A stretch of 64,000 nt of DNA from Heterocephalus glaber (GCF_000247695.1 NW_004624842.1:3948570-4012569); one strand, 5' to 3'; positions 24,476 to 35,634 are shown, counted from the stretch's first letter. Numbers and translations: made by a program. The notes: generated by a model from the sequence alone, not told the origin.

Positions 24476-24707
24476 AACAAGAACAAAAACCCTACAACCA
24501 ACAAAATGATACTTTTTTTAAGAGAACAAACATGTACATGCGCATGATGAATTTTTAAAAGACCTGGAAGAAAAATCAATTTTAAAAAGGCTGGAAGGAA
24601 CTGGGATTCAAAGTGGTAGTAAAAAGCACCTGTAATTTGAAATGTGCTAACTTTTAGAAAAGAGAATGTAACCACATAATACTTATTAATTTAAAATTAA
24701 CAAATTA

Positions 24708-24900
24708 ACCTGTAATCCCAGTACTCTAGGAATCTGAGGCAAGAAGATTGTGACTTCAAGCCTAGTCTGGGCAACTTAGAAAGTTAGTGAGACTCTGTCT
24801 CAAAATACAAAACAAAAAAAGGGCTGGAGATTTAGCTTAGTGTAAAAGCTCTGGGTTCAATTCCCAATACAGAAAAAATAAAATTAAAAAGCAAAGGAGA
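24708..24900 (+). repeat. B1-dID composite SINE
   Basis: CCTGTAATCCCAGTACTCTA then GGCTGGAGATTTAGCTTAG. Confidence 0.75.
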
Positions 24901-25279
24901 AGTAAAAAGGACTAAGGTGTGATATGTATATGTACCAACTCTCCACAATGAATGCATTCAATATGTATTGCAAATGTACTGACAAAAAAATGAAAAAGGG
25001 AAGTGTCCAACTTTAGCTAGGTTCTCAATTTTTCCCTGGGCCCTCTTCTTTCATTCTCTATTAAACTGTAAACTTTCTTCTGTCTTCTAAAGTATGCCAC
25101 ATAACATTGGCATTTCTCTAAATAGAACCACTCCTCTCTTCACAGAGAAAATAGGTCATCTGCAAGGAAATTGCATGTCAATCTTTTCTTGTCGCCAACA
25201 TTTTAATCCATTATCTCGTGTGGATTGCTGACTTGGACTTATTTGCATACGCTGCATTTGAGTGTGGCCCCCAATTTTC

Positions 25280-25378
25280 TTTTTCTTTTCTTTTTTTTTT
25301 TTTTTAATACCAGGGATTAAACTCAGGACCTTGCACTTGTGAGGCAGGTGGTGGAACCATTGAGCTAAATCCCCGGCC
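25280..25378 (-). repeat. ID SINE
   Basis: Reversed copy abutting the MaLR LTR at 25383. Confidence 0.92.
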
Positions 25379-25382
25379 CTGT

Positions 25383-25796
25383 GCCCCAAAATTTTGCGTG
25401 TTGGAAGTTTGGTCCCCAGGGTGACATTACTGGGAGGTGATATGGAATCTTTTAAAAGGTGGGGTTTAGTGGAAGATCCTTGGGTCAATAGAGGGTGCCA
25501 CTGTTGGGAAGAGATTAAGTTAGTTCTCACAAGACTGTTATTAAAAAGCTTGAACCTGGCTCCACTTCGCTCTGACTTCCTTTTGGCAACATGATTGCTG
25601 CCACCCACACATGCTCCTTGTATATGCTATCATCACTGTCATCTGTCATAATGTGACACAACCAAGTAAGCCCTCACTAGAAGTGAGTCAATTCCAGTGC
25701 CATGCCTTGCAGTCCCAAAACTGTGAGATAAACCTTCTTTCTTTGCAAAGTTAAAATACCTCAGGTATTTTATTACAGCAATGAAAAACTAAGATG
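25383..25796 (+). mobile_element. MaLR (MST/MLT-like) solo LTR
   Basis: Has the family hallmarks: a GTTGGAAGTTTGGTCCCCAG start, CTGTGAGATAAACC near the end and ATTACAGCAATGAAAAACTA at the 3' edge. A different subfamily from the other two LTRs. Confidence 0.7.
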
Positions 25797-26029
25797 GTAT
25801 AGTTTTTGTGTCACATTTGCCTCTTAAATTTAACTAGAATATTTCTCTTATCTGTTTTAATGTGATAAAATTTGTCCTAATTTATGTGCAGAGCCCTGCA
25901 CCATTGGTTTCCAATATGCACATATAAGCTACCCAACTATGTGTGTAATGTCTTCACTTAGGCTTGTAAAAGCTTTCAAATGGAATATTAATGAGGGATA
26001 TTTTTATATTCTATATAAAAACAACAACA

Positions 26030-26066
26030 AGCCAGCCATGGTGGTACATGGCTATAATCTCTGGCT
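26030..26066 (+). repeat. B1 5' fragment
   Basis: AGCCAGCCATGGTGGTACAT only. Confidence 0.5.
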
Positions 26067-26171
26067 ACTGGCTTCTACAATAAATGGTGATGGAACAACT
26101 GGTATCTACATGTATATGTATAAATGTCACCTTCACACCATATACAAAAGTCAATTCAAAATGTGTTAAAG

Positions 26172-26304
26172 CTGGGTGTGGTGGTGCACATTGTAATCTC
26201 AGCACTCTGGAGGCTGAGGTAGGAGGATCACCACGAATGCGAGGCCAGCCTGGGGTACATAGTGAGCTCAAGGCCAGCCTGGACTGCACAGTGAGACAAA
26301 AAAT
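26172..26304 (+). repeat. B1 SINE in L1
   Basis: Flanked by AAAATGTGTTAAAG and AAAATGTATTAAAG. Confidence 0.9.
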
Positions 26305-26318
26305 AAAATGTATTAAAG

Positions 26319-26414
26319 GGGCTGGGGATTTAGCTCAGTGGTTCCACCACCTGCCTTGCAAGCGCAAGGTCCTGAGTTCAATCTCCGTTACCAAACAACA
26401 ACAACAACAAAAAT
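26319..26414 (+). repeat. ID SINE
   Basis: Inserted at the same target as the B1. Third target copy at 26415. Confidence 0.93.
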
Positions 26415-26668
26415 AAAATATATTAAAGACTTGAAAATCACACCAGAAACTTTAAAACTACTAGAAGAAAAAGTAGGGGAAACCTCCATGACATTGGTCT
26501 GGGCAATAATTTTTCTAGATATGACCCTAAAAGCATAGGGAATGAAAGCAAAAACAGACATATAGGATTACATCAAACTAAAAAGCTTTTTCACAGCAAA
26601 GGAAACAGTAAACAGAGTGAAGAGACCATTTGTGTGGTGGGAGAAAATATTTACAAAACCATACTTCT

Positions 26669-26759
26669 TCTTCTTTTTTTTTTTGGTACCAGGGATCGAA
26701 CTCGGGTCCTTGCACTTGTGCAGCAGGTGGTGAAACTACTGAGCTAAATCCCTGGCCCC
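26669..26759 (-). repeat. ID SINE, subfamily 2
   Basis: ACAAAACCATAYTTC duplication. In L1. Confidence 0.93.
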
Positions 26760-26856
26760 AACAAAACCATATTTCTGGTAAATGATTAATATAATAACTA
26801 TATCAGGAACTGAACTCAATAACAAGGAAATAACTAATGTGATTTAATGACGGGGA

Positions 26857-27050
26857 AAGAGTCAGGTGTGGTGGTGTATGCTTGTAATCCTAGCACTCTG
26901 GGAGACTAAGGCAAGAGGACTGCAAGTTTTAATCCAGCCTGGATAATTTAGCAATATCCTGTTTCAAAATAAAAAGTAAGAAAAAGGGGCTAGGGATGTC
27001 TATCAGTGTGAAGGCTCTGGGTTCAATCCTCAGTACCACCTCCCACCTCA
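26857..27050 (+). repeat. B1-dID composite SINE
   Basis: Diverged B1 part then GGGGCTAGGGATGTC ID part. Confidence 0.7.
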
Positions 27051-27067
27051 CACACACAAAGGCAAAG

Positions 27068-27155
27068 AAGGCTGGGGATGTAGCTCTGCAGTAGAGTGCT
27101 TGCTAGCACTTGTGAGGGCCTGTATTCAATCCCCAATAGCACAAAACAAAACAAA
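27068..27155 (+). repeat. Old ID SINE
   Basis: GGCTGGGGATGTAGCTCTGC and CAAAA-rich tail. Confidence 0.75.
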
Positions 27156-27818
27156 AGCAAACATAAAATGGGAAAAGCATCTTCAAAAATAGACATTTCT
27201 CCAGAGAATAAATATAAATGGCCAATAGGCATATAAAAAGCCTCATCATTAACCATAAAGGAAATGCAAATTAAAACCACAATGAATAGTACAACTGTTA
27301 GAATAGCTATTACAACAAGTGTTGATGAGGATGGGAAAAAAGAGAACACTTGTATTCTGTGGGTAAGAATGCAAATTAGTAGAGTATAGCTATTATGGAA
27401 AACTGTATAGAAGTTCCTCAAAATAAAAAGACAATTATCATATAATACAGCTATCCCACTATTGGATATGTATCTATAGCAGCTGAAATCAGTATGTTGA
27501 AGAGATAGGTGCATTCCCATGTTTGTTGCAGTATTTCAAATAGCCAAGACCTAAAATTAACTTAAAGGATAAAGAAAATGTGGGTTATATATACATTGAA
27601 ATACTATTCATCTTGAAAAAAGGAAATTTTGTCTTTTGTGACAGCATGGATAAACCTGGAGGATGTTATGCGAAGTGAAATAAGCTAGGCACAAAAAGAC
27701 AAATACTGTACAATTTCACCTATATGTGAAATCTAAAACAGATGAACTTCTAAAAGTTGAGAGTGGAATGGTGGTTACCAGAGGTTGAAAGAGGGTTGGG
27801 AAGATGTTAGTTATGGTT

Positions 27819-27906
27819 GTTTTTTTTTTTTTTGGTACTGGGGATCGAACTCAGGTCCTTGCGCTTGTGCAGCAGTCAGTGAAACCACTGAGCTAAATCC
27901 CTGCCG
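27819..27906 (-). repeat. ID SINE, subfamily 2
   Basis: GAAGATGTTAGTTA duplication. In L1. Confidence 0.92.
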
Positions 27907-28076
27907 TGAAGATGTTAGTTAAAGGATACAAAATTTCATTTAGGTGACTATAGTTAATAACTGTAGACTGTATTCTTGAAAATCAGTTAGCAAGTAGATT
28001 TGAAATGTTTCATCACAAAAATAAGTCATACATACATTGGTTTAATTTAACTATTTCACAATGTACACACATTTCT

Positions 28077-28225
28077 TTGAGACAGGGTTTTGCTACGTAG
28101 TTCTTCAGGCTGGAACTCACTACGTAGCCCAGCCTGGCCTTGAACTCAGTGATCTTCCTACCTCAGCCTCCTACCTCAGCCTCCCAAGTCCTGGGATTAC
28201 AGGTGTGTGATACCATGCCTGGTTT
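28077..28225 (-). repeat. B1 SINE
   Basis: Contains an extra tandem copy of CCTCAGCCTCCTA. Confidence 0.88.
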
Positions 28226-28374
28226 CCACAATGAAAACACATTTCAAAACATCGTGACACACATATAGAATCTCAATTTGTCAACACAATAAATACATTT
28301 ACAAAAATACATTTACATTAAAAGAATAGCACACGTGAAGCCACTTCTCATGGCTAGCTCCTTTTGATCCTTTA

Positions 28375-28622
28375 GAGATCTCATCCTACATGTCACCTCC
28401 TCACACAGGCTCTACCTGGCCACACAGTCAAAAACAGTTCTCCGCCTTATTCTCTACATTAGCTGTTTCCTTCATAACACTTAGCACAGTTTTTATTTTT
28501 TTCACTGGACTAGTTTCCTATCTCCCTCGTTAGTTTATGAGCCCCATGAAGCCAGTATCCACATCTGTTTTGTGTCTAGTACATAGGGAACATTGTATGG
28601 ATCTTTGTTGAATGAATTGAAA
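28375..28622 (+). mobile_element. LINE-2 3' end
   Basis: L2 tail pattern ending in CTTTGTTGAATGAATTG. Confidence 0.6.
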
Positions 28623-28983
28623 GAAGTCCTTCAACATCCTGGCCCTCTGCTCCCAGTCAGCCCGTGGGACACACACCTTCTCTCCTCTACTTCTGGGATA
28701 CAACGAAGAGTTCTAGAGCCAAGCCCATTCTCCTCAGAAAAGGCCACTTCCTCGGGAAACTCCTTGCATCCTTGATTCTTCTTCCAGTATCCTCATCTTT
28801 ACTAATCTTTTCCCAACAACACTCAAAGAAGTTTCCACTAAACAATAACCACAAACTCAGACTTTCTTCTTCTCTTAAGCTTTAGATCAGCATGTGATTA
28901 TTTTCTTCCCTTGACTCTCAAGACTCTGTCTCATGTTTCTCAGATTCCTTCTTAGGCTCTTTTTTATTTTTTATTTATTTATT

Positions 28984-29067
28984 TGTTTTTTTGGTACCGG
29001 GGATCGAACTCAGGACCTTGTGCTTTCGAGGCAGGCGGCAGCACCGCTGGGCTAAATCCCCGGCCCT
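28984..29067 (-). repeat. ID SINE, left of tandem pair, subfamily 3
   Basis: CTTTCGAGGCAGGCGGCAGC variant. Confidence 0.93.
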
Positions 29068-29156
29068 TGTTTTGGTTTCTTTGGTACCGGGGATTGAACT
29101 TGGGACCTTGCGCTTGCAAGGCAGGCGCCGGAACCACTGAGATAAATCCCCGGCCC
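29068..29156 (-). repeat. ID SINE, right of tandem pair
   Basis: GCAAGGCAGGCGCCGGAACC variant. CTTAGGCTC occurs left and right of the pair. Confidence 0.93.
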
Positions 29157-29399
29157 CTTAGGCTCTTTTTAAATATTGAGATTCACCAAAGTCCTGCTCT
29201 CTTCAAGCTCCCGTTGTAAATGGATACTTCTGCTGGAGGTCTGGAAAGGAGTGACTCTAGCAAAAGGTTTGCTCAGAAGTCGGGCTAGGCAGGTACAAGA
29301 TAAAGGCCGGGATATGAGAGACAGAAATCAGGAAGTGGTGTCGGAGGTTTTGAGCTACTGTGCTGCGAAACTGGGAAAACACAGCGGGGAAGAGCATAG

Positions 29400-29571
29400 A
29401 CGAGTTTGAACTCCCCACGCGCAAAGGGGAAGCGCAAACTCACGTACGGGGCCTGTGCGCCTGCGCTGTGGTTACCGGATTCCCGTTGGTAAAAGGACGA
29501 CGTAGTGAAGGGATAGTGGCCGCGGGGATTCCGGAAGCCCACCCTTCACCCGGAAATGGTTGTTGAGGAAC
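29400..29571 (+). promoter_or_regulatory. UQCC1: UQCC1 CpG-rich promoter
   Basis: CpG-rich and TATA-less. It carries an NRF1-like palindrome TGCGCCTGCGCT (29456-29467), two ETS/GABP cores (CCGGAAG at 29531, CCGGAAAT at 29550) and a YY1-like AACATGGCG over the start codon. This set is typical for nuclear genes of mitochondrial respiration. The start site is probably within 29,480-29,560 (inference). Confidence 0.7.
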
Positions 29572-29595
29572 ATGGCGTTGCTGGTGCGAGTCCTT
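29572..29595 (+). CDS. UQCC1: UQCC1 coding exon 1
   Basis: UQCC1 (Cbp3 family) works with UQCC2 in the mitochondrial inner membrane to support cytochrome b synthesis and early assembly of respiratory complex III. This exon encodes only MALLVRVL, the known mammalian N terminus, in phase 0, with donor GTGAGT at 29596. The ATG sits inside a YY1-like motif at the edge of a CpG-rich promoter. An out-of-frame ATG lies 16 nt upstream. Confidence 0.93.
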
Positions 29596-29599
29596 GTGA

Positions 29600-30736
29600 G
29601 TGCAGGAGTAATTTTCTATGGTCGCCTGCCGGGTCTCCGGGTTGGAATCCGAGAGGGCGGGCCGGGAGAAGCTGGAAGGAAATGCAAAAGGGGTTCCTGT
29701 GAGATTGCTTGGCTGTGTGGCCGCTTTTCCGCGGGGAAACTAAGGCAGCTTTCCACTTGTCCCGGTTCTTGGTTTGGCTTTGGCGACTCCTTTCGAGAAG
29801 GGAGGAACATTGGACCATTATTTGATGAGGTTTGCTATTCCTCCATCACTTTCTGTAACTCCTTCCTCGCAGGGAGGACCACTTGGGACGCTGATGGAGT
29901 TGCGGGATACGCGGGTTAAAGTCCCTGCCTGCCCCTGTGGCACGGTGTGACCTTGGGCAAGACATTTTGGGGCTTCAGTGACCCCATAAGAAAAAACGAC
30001 GACATTTATCTCCTTGCAGTCCCTTTGGCTTTAGAGATTTAGTTTGTTTAAGAGACCGTATGTCAATTCTTAACTGTACAGTTAAGTGAAACACAGACTA
30101 CAGTATTAGACTGAGAGGTACACAAGAATCGGGATTATGTAGGTGGTTTTGATTTTGCTTACCACAGGGTCTGGGACATTCTAGGTGTGCAGCCAATACT
30201 TGTTGAATGAATGAATGAACTAAAGAAAGACTACTAGACTCTTAGCATCCATATGTGGAAGCTATTGTACCTCTTGAATTTTGGGCCCAATGTTCGTGCA
30301 ATTCACTCTTTCTAGCATACCCTGACCTCTAGGAATTAAAGGAGAAAGAAAGTGGCAGCAGAAAAAAAGGTTAGATGGGCACACATCTTAGTTTCTAATC
30401 ATAGAGGGACTGGACAGTTTATAATTTCGCAAGTCTTTAACTGATTCAAGAACACTTTTTCACGGCAGATACTGTCTTTTCCTGCCAGGGTCTATTTTGA
30501 GTTATTTTACCACTTGTGAGTTTTAGGCTCTTTATGTATGACTTAGAAACACTGCAGTTTTACTTCTTGTATTGCTTGCCAGCCCAGCAAAGTGCAGTAT
30601 GCTGTTCAATAAATATTTGAGAAATAGTTTCTATAGTATATGTGCTGCTGAAGCAAGCACAAGAAACAGTTTCTATAAACGAGATTCTCTTGGTGAAGCA
30701 ACTGTTGGTTCCAAGGCAGAAACTAATTGAGATTTT
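29600..30736. other. Unique start of UQCC1 intron 1
   Basis: CpG-rich at first, then ordinary intronic sequence with no interspersed repeat that I recognise. Confidence 0.5.
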
Positions 30737-30821
30737 TTTTTTTTCTTGGTACCAGGGATCAAACTCGGGACCTTGTGCTTGTGAGGCAGGCATCGGAACC
30801 ACTGAGCTAAATCCCTGGCCT
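30737..30821 (-). repeat. ID SINE
   Basis: Exact CAGAAACTAATTGAGATTT duplication. Confidence 0.95.
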
Positions 30822-30885
30822 CAGAAACTAATTGAGATTTGAGGGCATCTGGGGAAATGACAACTAGTAAATTAGTTGGTTTTCT

Positions 30886-30970
30886 TTTTTTTCCATGCTG
30901 GAGATGGAACCCAGGACCTCATGCATGGTGCTAGGCAAGTACTCTACCACTGAGCTATATCCCATTCCCT
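30886..30970 (-). repeat. Old ID SINE
   Basis: Reversed classical ID (GCTAGGCAAGTACTCTACCA). Confidence 0.75.
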
Positions 30971-31361
30971 AAATCTCTTAGCTTTTAAGATAGATATGGG
31001 GGGGAGGTTATTGAGCTAGAAACTTGAAATGAACACATTGATTTGTCTTGGAAGTTAATAGCGGCTCCAGCTATTTTATTCTTGTCCCTGAGCATGCAAA
31101 TCATTTCTTCTTAGGTGCTAACATCTGTAAAAACCATCTCTTCTTCTGCCCTCTTATTACTTGGGTCTTGGTTTTTTAAAAATTCATTTCTAGTTACCTT
31201 TTTTGTTACAATGCAAGTTTAAATAAGGAAAATCTCTTTCACTATACTCTGATAGTGATAGGTCTTTTTAGCATATATTAAAATATAATGTGTGATAAGG
31301 CAATGGAAATTCCCAAAGGACCCCTTGAAGTTGGCGGTAAACCAGAAAGTAGCAGATATTT

Positions 31362-31454
31362 ATTTATTTATTTATTTATTTGTACCAGGCATCGAACTTG
31401 GGATCTTGTGCTTGGGAGGCACGCAGTGGAACCACTGAGCTAAATCCCCGGCCC
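31362..31454 (-). repeat. ID SINE
   Basis: AGTAGCAGATATTTATT duplication. Confidence 0.92.
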
Positions 31455-31529
31455 AGTAGCAGATATTTATTGATCACCCATTCTGCAAAGGGGTTTAGAC
31501 TAGGTACTATGATATGTGTAAAGATTTTT

Positions 31530-31684
31530 TATTTATTTATTTATTTTGAGACAAGGTCTCACTATGTAGTTGAGGCTGTCCTTGAACGCACCACATAGCC
31601 CAGGCTGGCCTTGAGCTTGCAGCAATTCTCCTGTCTCAATCTCCCAAGTGCTGGGATTACAGGCAAGTGCCACCATGACCGGCT
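31530..31684 (-). repeat. B1 SINE
   Basis: Reversed, with internal duplication. Confidence 0.88.
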
Positions 31685-32164
31685 GTACTGCTGCATAAAG
31701 ATTTCTTTTCTTTTTAATTAATTGAGTGTTTGCTCCATTCTGGGAACTATGCAAGGTACTGTGCATGAAAAACATAAACTTTACTTAAGTTTATAATCTA
31801 ATAGCGGAGATTAAAAAAACTGCAAACACCCAGAAACCTAAATAGAATTCTTTAACAGGTACAGATAAATGTATGGAAGCAGAAAAGAGAGGCACTTGAA
31901 GACAAGAGAAATCATTGAATGAAATGAGAGCATTAGAGAATGAGGAAAGGACATAGAAGAGAAGAATTAGATTATTTTAGTAATGCTAGGAAAGGAACTG
32001 TAAGTAAATCTGACTGAACTTGAGATTACTTGTGCCAAAATGGTATAAGACTCCTTGGGTATCATGGTTAGGAGTTTGAGGTTTATCCTGGAGGCAGAGG
32101 GGGAGCCTTTGGGGAAGTATTTTAAGCAAGAGAAGTTTTTGAGTCCACTTACTGTTTTTTCCTA

Positions 32165-32430
32165 ATTTAATTTTTTTCATTAAGTTGAGGACTAACTGGC
32201 ATACAATAAATTGCAGGATTTAATTGTACAATCTGACAAGATTGGTGTGTTCAGGGTGGTATGGCTGTAGACTAATTGTACAATCTGGTAAGGCTTGACA
32301 CAGGTATACACCTCAAAAGCTGTCACTACACTACAAGTGATGAACATACTCGTCGCTCACAAGTTTCTCTGTGCCTCTTTGTAATTATTTTCTCGTGTTG
32401 CTCTCTTCTCATAACCACCACTGATCAGAG
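32165..32430 (-). mobile_element. LINE-1 3' fragment, minus strand
   Basis: Resembles the reversed 3' end of old L1M elements. Contains two copies of TAATTGTACAATCTG about 50 bases apart. Confidence 0.45.
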
Positions 32431-32527
32431 GAAAATTTGTGTTTCTTTTTTTCATTTAATTAAAAATTTAAGAATATTTTAAAAGTAAAAAAAGTCAATG
32501 TATAAGTACTTGTATTCCCACTACTAG

Positions 32528-32617
32528 ATTTTTTTTTTTTTTGTACCGGGTATCGAACTTGGGTCCTTGCACTTGCGAGGCAGGCGGCTGAACCACTGAG
32601 CTAAATCCCTGGCCCTT
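32528..32617 (-). repeat. ID SINE
   Basis: Reversed copy; TAGATTTTT both sides. Confidence 0.93.
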
Positions 32618-32640
32618 AGATTTTTGTTTTAATAGATCTC

Positions 32641-33024
32641 TGTCTTAGTTACTTTTCTTGTTGCTGAGACAAATACCTGACACTGAAAGTTAAAGGAAAA
32701 AAGGTTTATTTAGCTCACAGTTTGTAGAGGTTTCAGTCCATAATTGGCTGGCTCCAAGGCAGGGTGGGTGGCAGACAGCCATCGCAGAGGAGAAACTGTT
32801 CATGGTGGGCAGAAGGTAGCGAAGGAAGTGAGGGATGACCACAGCTTTTTCTTTCCCTTATATCTTATCCAGGCTACTTAGAATGGGTAGCACTCACACC
32901 ATTAATCCTAGTGCCCTTGAACCTAATCCCAATGTCACACATGCTGCATCAAGCCACCTCTGAAAAAGCCCCACCTATGATTGCATGTAGCTTTGGGGGA
33001 CATTTAAGACACAAGCCATAACAA
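32641..33024 (-). mobile_element. ERVL-MaLR-type solo LTR
   Basis: Same LTR family as 22127-22680 but on the opposite strand (starts CTTAGTTACTTTTCTTGTTG). No internal region nearby. Confidence 0.7.
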
Positions 33025-33633
33025 TCTTCATAGCAGTTGTGAATGGATCAAGCAGAGGGGGCTGAGATTAGAGTTCTAAGGTCAGAAGCTACTTAAGGAA
33101 TCTTGAAGGAAGTGATGAAGACCTGGACTAAGGGACAGGTGATTAAAGCAGAAAGATTGTTTAAGCTAATCACATAATGCTAAGGCTTTGAGGAGCAGCA
33201 GCCCCTTTCAGGAGCCAACTTTTCCCCAGGGAAGACTCGTTCCTTCTAGTGAATATTGCTGTTTAGAAACCAAATCTGAGAGCTACATGTGCTTGTTGCT
33301 ACTGGGGTGTCATTGTTTCCAGTCCCTAATAAGACATGGGTAGGAAATATGTGTATTTATATACATACACATGACTGTACATATATCTTTCTATGTCTGT
33401 ATATATTAAACATATACCAGTTACTCTAATCCAGTCCATTATCATAAAATTTATTCTTCCCTTCTCCCTTGCCATGTTTGTTAACTCCTTTCTCTCATAG
33501 AAACTTGACATCTCACCCTTAATGCGTTTACTGATTTGTTCAAATCCTTCCTGTATGTAGTCAATCTTTTGAAAGCTCAGATTGGACACCTTTAACAAAG
33601 TAATAGAGTGTATACAGTAATTAAAAAATTTTT

Positions 33634-33707
33634 GTTTTTGGTGCTAGGGATCAAAGGCCTTGCATATGCTAAGCATGTGCTCTACCACTCAGTTATACCT
33701 GAAGCCC
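33634..33707 (-). repeat. Old ID SINE
   Basis: Diverged reversed ID. Confidence 0.6.
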
Positions 33708-33889
33708 TAATACTTTTTGAAAGAATTGTTGAATATTCTCTGCTTCTGTCTGGAAGTATCCTTTTGTTGTGACACTCAGAGGCCATCATGGGGGCAGAGG
33801 ACAAATTTCTGGGTCCTCAACCTGTTATTCATTAAGAGAATGATTTATGTATTCTTCTGAGGCAGTTAGGGACTTAAAAGCAGTTTTTG

Positions 33890-34085
33890 GAGCTGGACAA
33901 GGTAGTGCACATCTGTAATCCCAGTATTCAGGGAGCCTGAGGCAGGAGGATCAAAAGTTAAAGCCCAGCTTGGGCAATTTAGTAACTTAACAAAACTCTG
34001 TCTAAAAAATAAACAATGGCTGGGGGTGTCCCTGTGTGTGAAGGCCATGGGTACAATCCCCATGCTCACAAAACAAGCAAAAACC
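33890..34085 (+). repeat. B1-dID composite SINE
   Basis: CATCTGTAATCCCAGTATTC then GGCTGGGGGTGTCCCTG. Confidence 0.72.
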
Positions 34086-34390
34086 AGTTTTGCTAAAAAA
34101 TAGTGACTCTTCATTTGGGCCTATAGATGCCCAATAGGTAAGTAAATCAGAACAAAGCTTTCCCCTTCATTTATTACCTTAAAACTTTGGGTGAGGTCCT
34201 TGATTAGCTCTGCATATAGACATATTAATAATTTACGGAGTGCCTAAAAGTTGGCAAGACAAGGTTGATTACCCTTAAATTTATATGACCTGTTTTATCC
34301 TTCTTCAAGACTGAGAGCTCAAAGATAAGAGGTTTATAAAGATGTTCACCTACCAGAGATGCACAGGAGTCTCTAGTCATTGCCTTAAAC

Positions 34391-34469
34391 CAATGGTGGC
34401 AAATCTATGGCACACATACCGCAGCAGGCTCTGTGTTATTGAAAGCTCTTAAAAGGTTCACCATCACTG
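34391..34469. mobile_element. URR1-like hAT MITE, 79 bp
   Basis: Terminal inverted repeats of about 18/20 bases (CAATGGTGGCAAATC against CAGTGATGGTGAACC). It is flanked by an 8-bp duplication CCTTAAAC/CCATAAAC (34383-34390, 34470-34477). The end sequence resembles the rodent URR1 family. Confidence 0.75.
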
Positions 34470-34705
34470 CCATAAACCTATGATCATCTTGGAGGTTGAC
34501 TTCTACAAAACTGAGGCTGCCTCCAGCAGAAGTAATCATCTTCTGGAGATGGAATTGGACCCTAAAGACTCAGCCCACTCCAGTAAATCCATACAACTAG
34601 GTCTCATTCTTTTGTTAATGGGCCACTCTGATCCTCCTCAGAGTTGTGCCCCCTCTAGCTCCTCAGGCTGAAGTTCCTTCTCTATTTTCTGTTTGTTTGT
34701 GTTTG

Positions 34706-34853
34706 TTTTTTGAGATAGAGTCTCACTGTGTGTAGTTCAGGCTGGCCTGGCCTTGAACTCACTACATAGCCCAAGCTGGCCTTGAACTTGGAGCAATCCT
34801 GCCTCAGCCTCCTGAGTTCTGAGATTACAGGTGTACACCACCACACTTGGCTA
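34706..34853 (-). repeat. B1 SINE
   Basis: Reversed, internal duplication. Confidence 0.88.
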
Positions 34854-34925
34854 TTTTCTCTTATTTTCTATCTGTCCAGTAAGTCAGCCTATGCCTCTCA
34901 CTGATACAACCTAAAATGCTTTTCT

Positions 34926-35014
34926 TTCTTTTTTTTTTTGGTACCGGGGATCGAACTTGGTACCTTGCACTTGTGAGGCAGGCGGTGGAACCACTGAGCT
35001 AAATCCCCGGCCCC
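34926..35014 (-). repeat. ID SINE, subfamily 1
   Basis: AAATGCTTTTCT duplication. Confidence 0.93.
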
Positions 35015-35084
35015 CTGAAATGCTTTTCTATGATGAGAGTCAAACCAACCTGGCAGGATGAGTTGAGCTTTCTGTCACCTCTTT

Positions 35085-35164
35085 TTTTTGGTACCGGGGA
35101 TCGAACTGGGGTCCTTGCGCTTGCGCAACAGGGGGTGAAACCACTGAACTAAATCCCCGGCCCT
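35085..35164 (-). repeat. ID SINE, subfamily 2
   Basis: TCTGTCACCTCTTT duplication. Confidence 0.93.
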
Positions 35165-35549
35165 CTGTCACCTCTTTGAGGGACCTCCTGAGACCCATCT
35201 GGTGACACTACACTTTACTCTATAACTTGTAGGAGACTTGCTACAATGTCTCTGGACTATGGAATTGAATTAGATGCTGGGATTCAGAGTATAGGTACCA
35301 CAGGGGAATTATAGAGTGGATTTGTTGACTGTAATCAGTCTTTATTACTCTTGTGTTCTGTATTTGTGAATTGATCTAGTTGCTGAAATTTACTTGTAGT
35401 TGCCAAATCAGTAGCTCACAGCACTTTCAGTCATTTGCAAACATGTACAAAGGGTTGAGAAATTTGAATCAGCAGTGTACACGTTCCCAGCTGAGGGCAA
35501 ACAAGACAACTCTGACTTCTTGTTTCAGATTTCAGTGTTGTAAATAAAT

Positions 35550-35634
35550 TTTTTTTTTTTGGTACTGGGGCTCGAACTTGAGACCTTGTGCTTGTGAGGC
35601 AGGTGGCAGATCCACTGACCTAAATCCCTGGGCC
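35550..35634 (-). repeat. ID SINE
   Basis: TAAATAAAT flanks. Confidence 0.92.

Larger units (their letters stand above)
26075..28030 (+). mobile_element. Old LINE-1 remnant, split by six SINEs
   Basis: ORF2 and 3' region with many stops. Interrupted by B1 (26172), ID (26319, 26669), B1-dID (26857), an old ID (27068) and ID (27819). Confidence 0.7.

Noticed and set aside
25156..25608. 150-codon minus-strand frame
   Set aside because: It spans an ID copy and a MaLR LTR.
29560..29919. 119-codon frame containing MALLVRVL
   Set aside because: It reads through the GTGAGT donor at 29596 into intron 1. The homologous protein continues with exon 2 at 38324.
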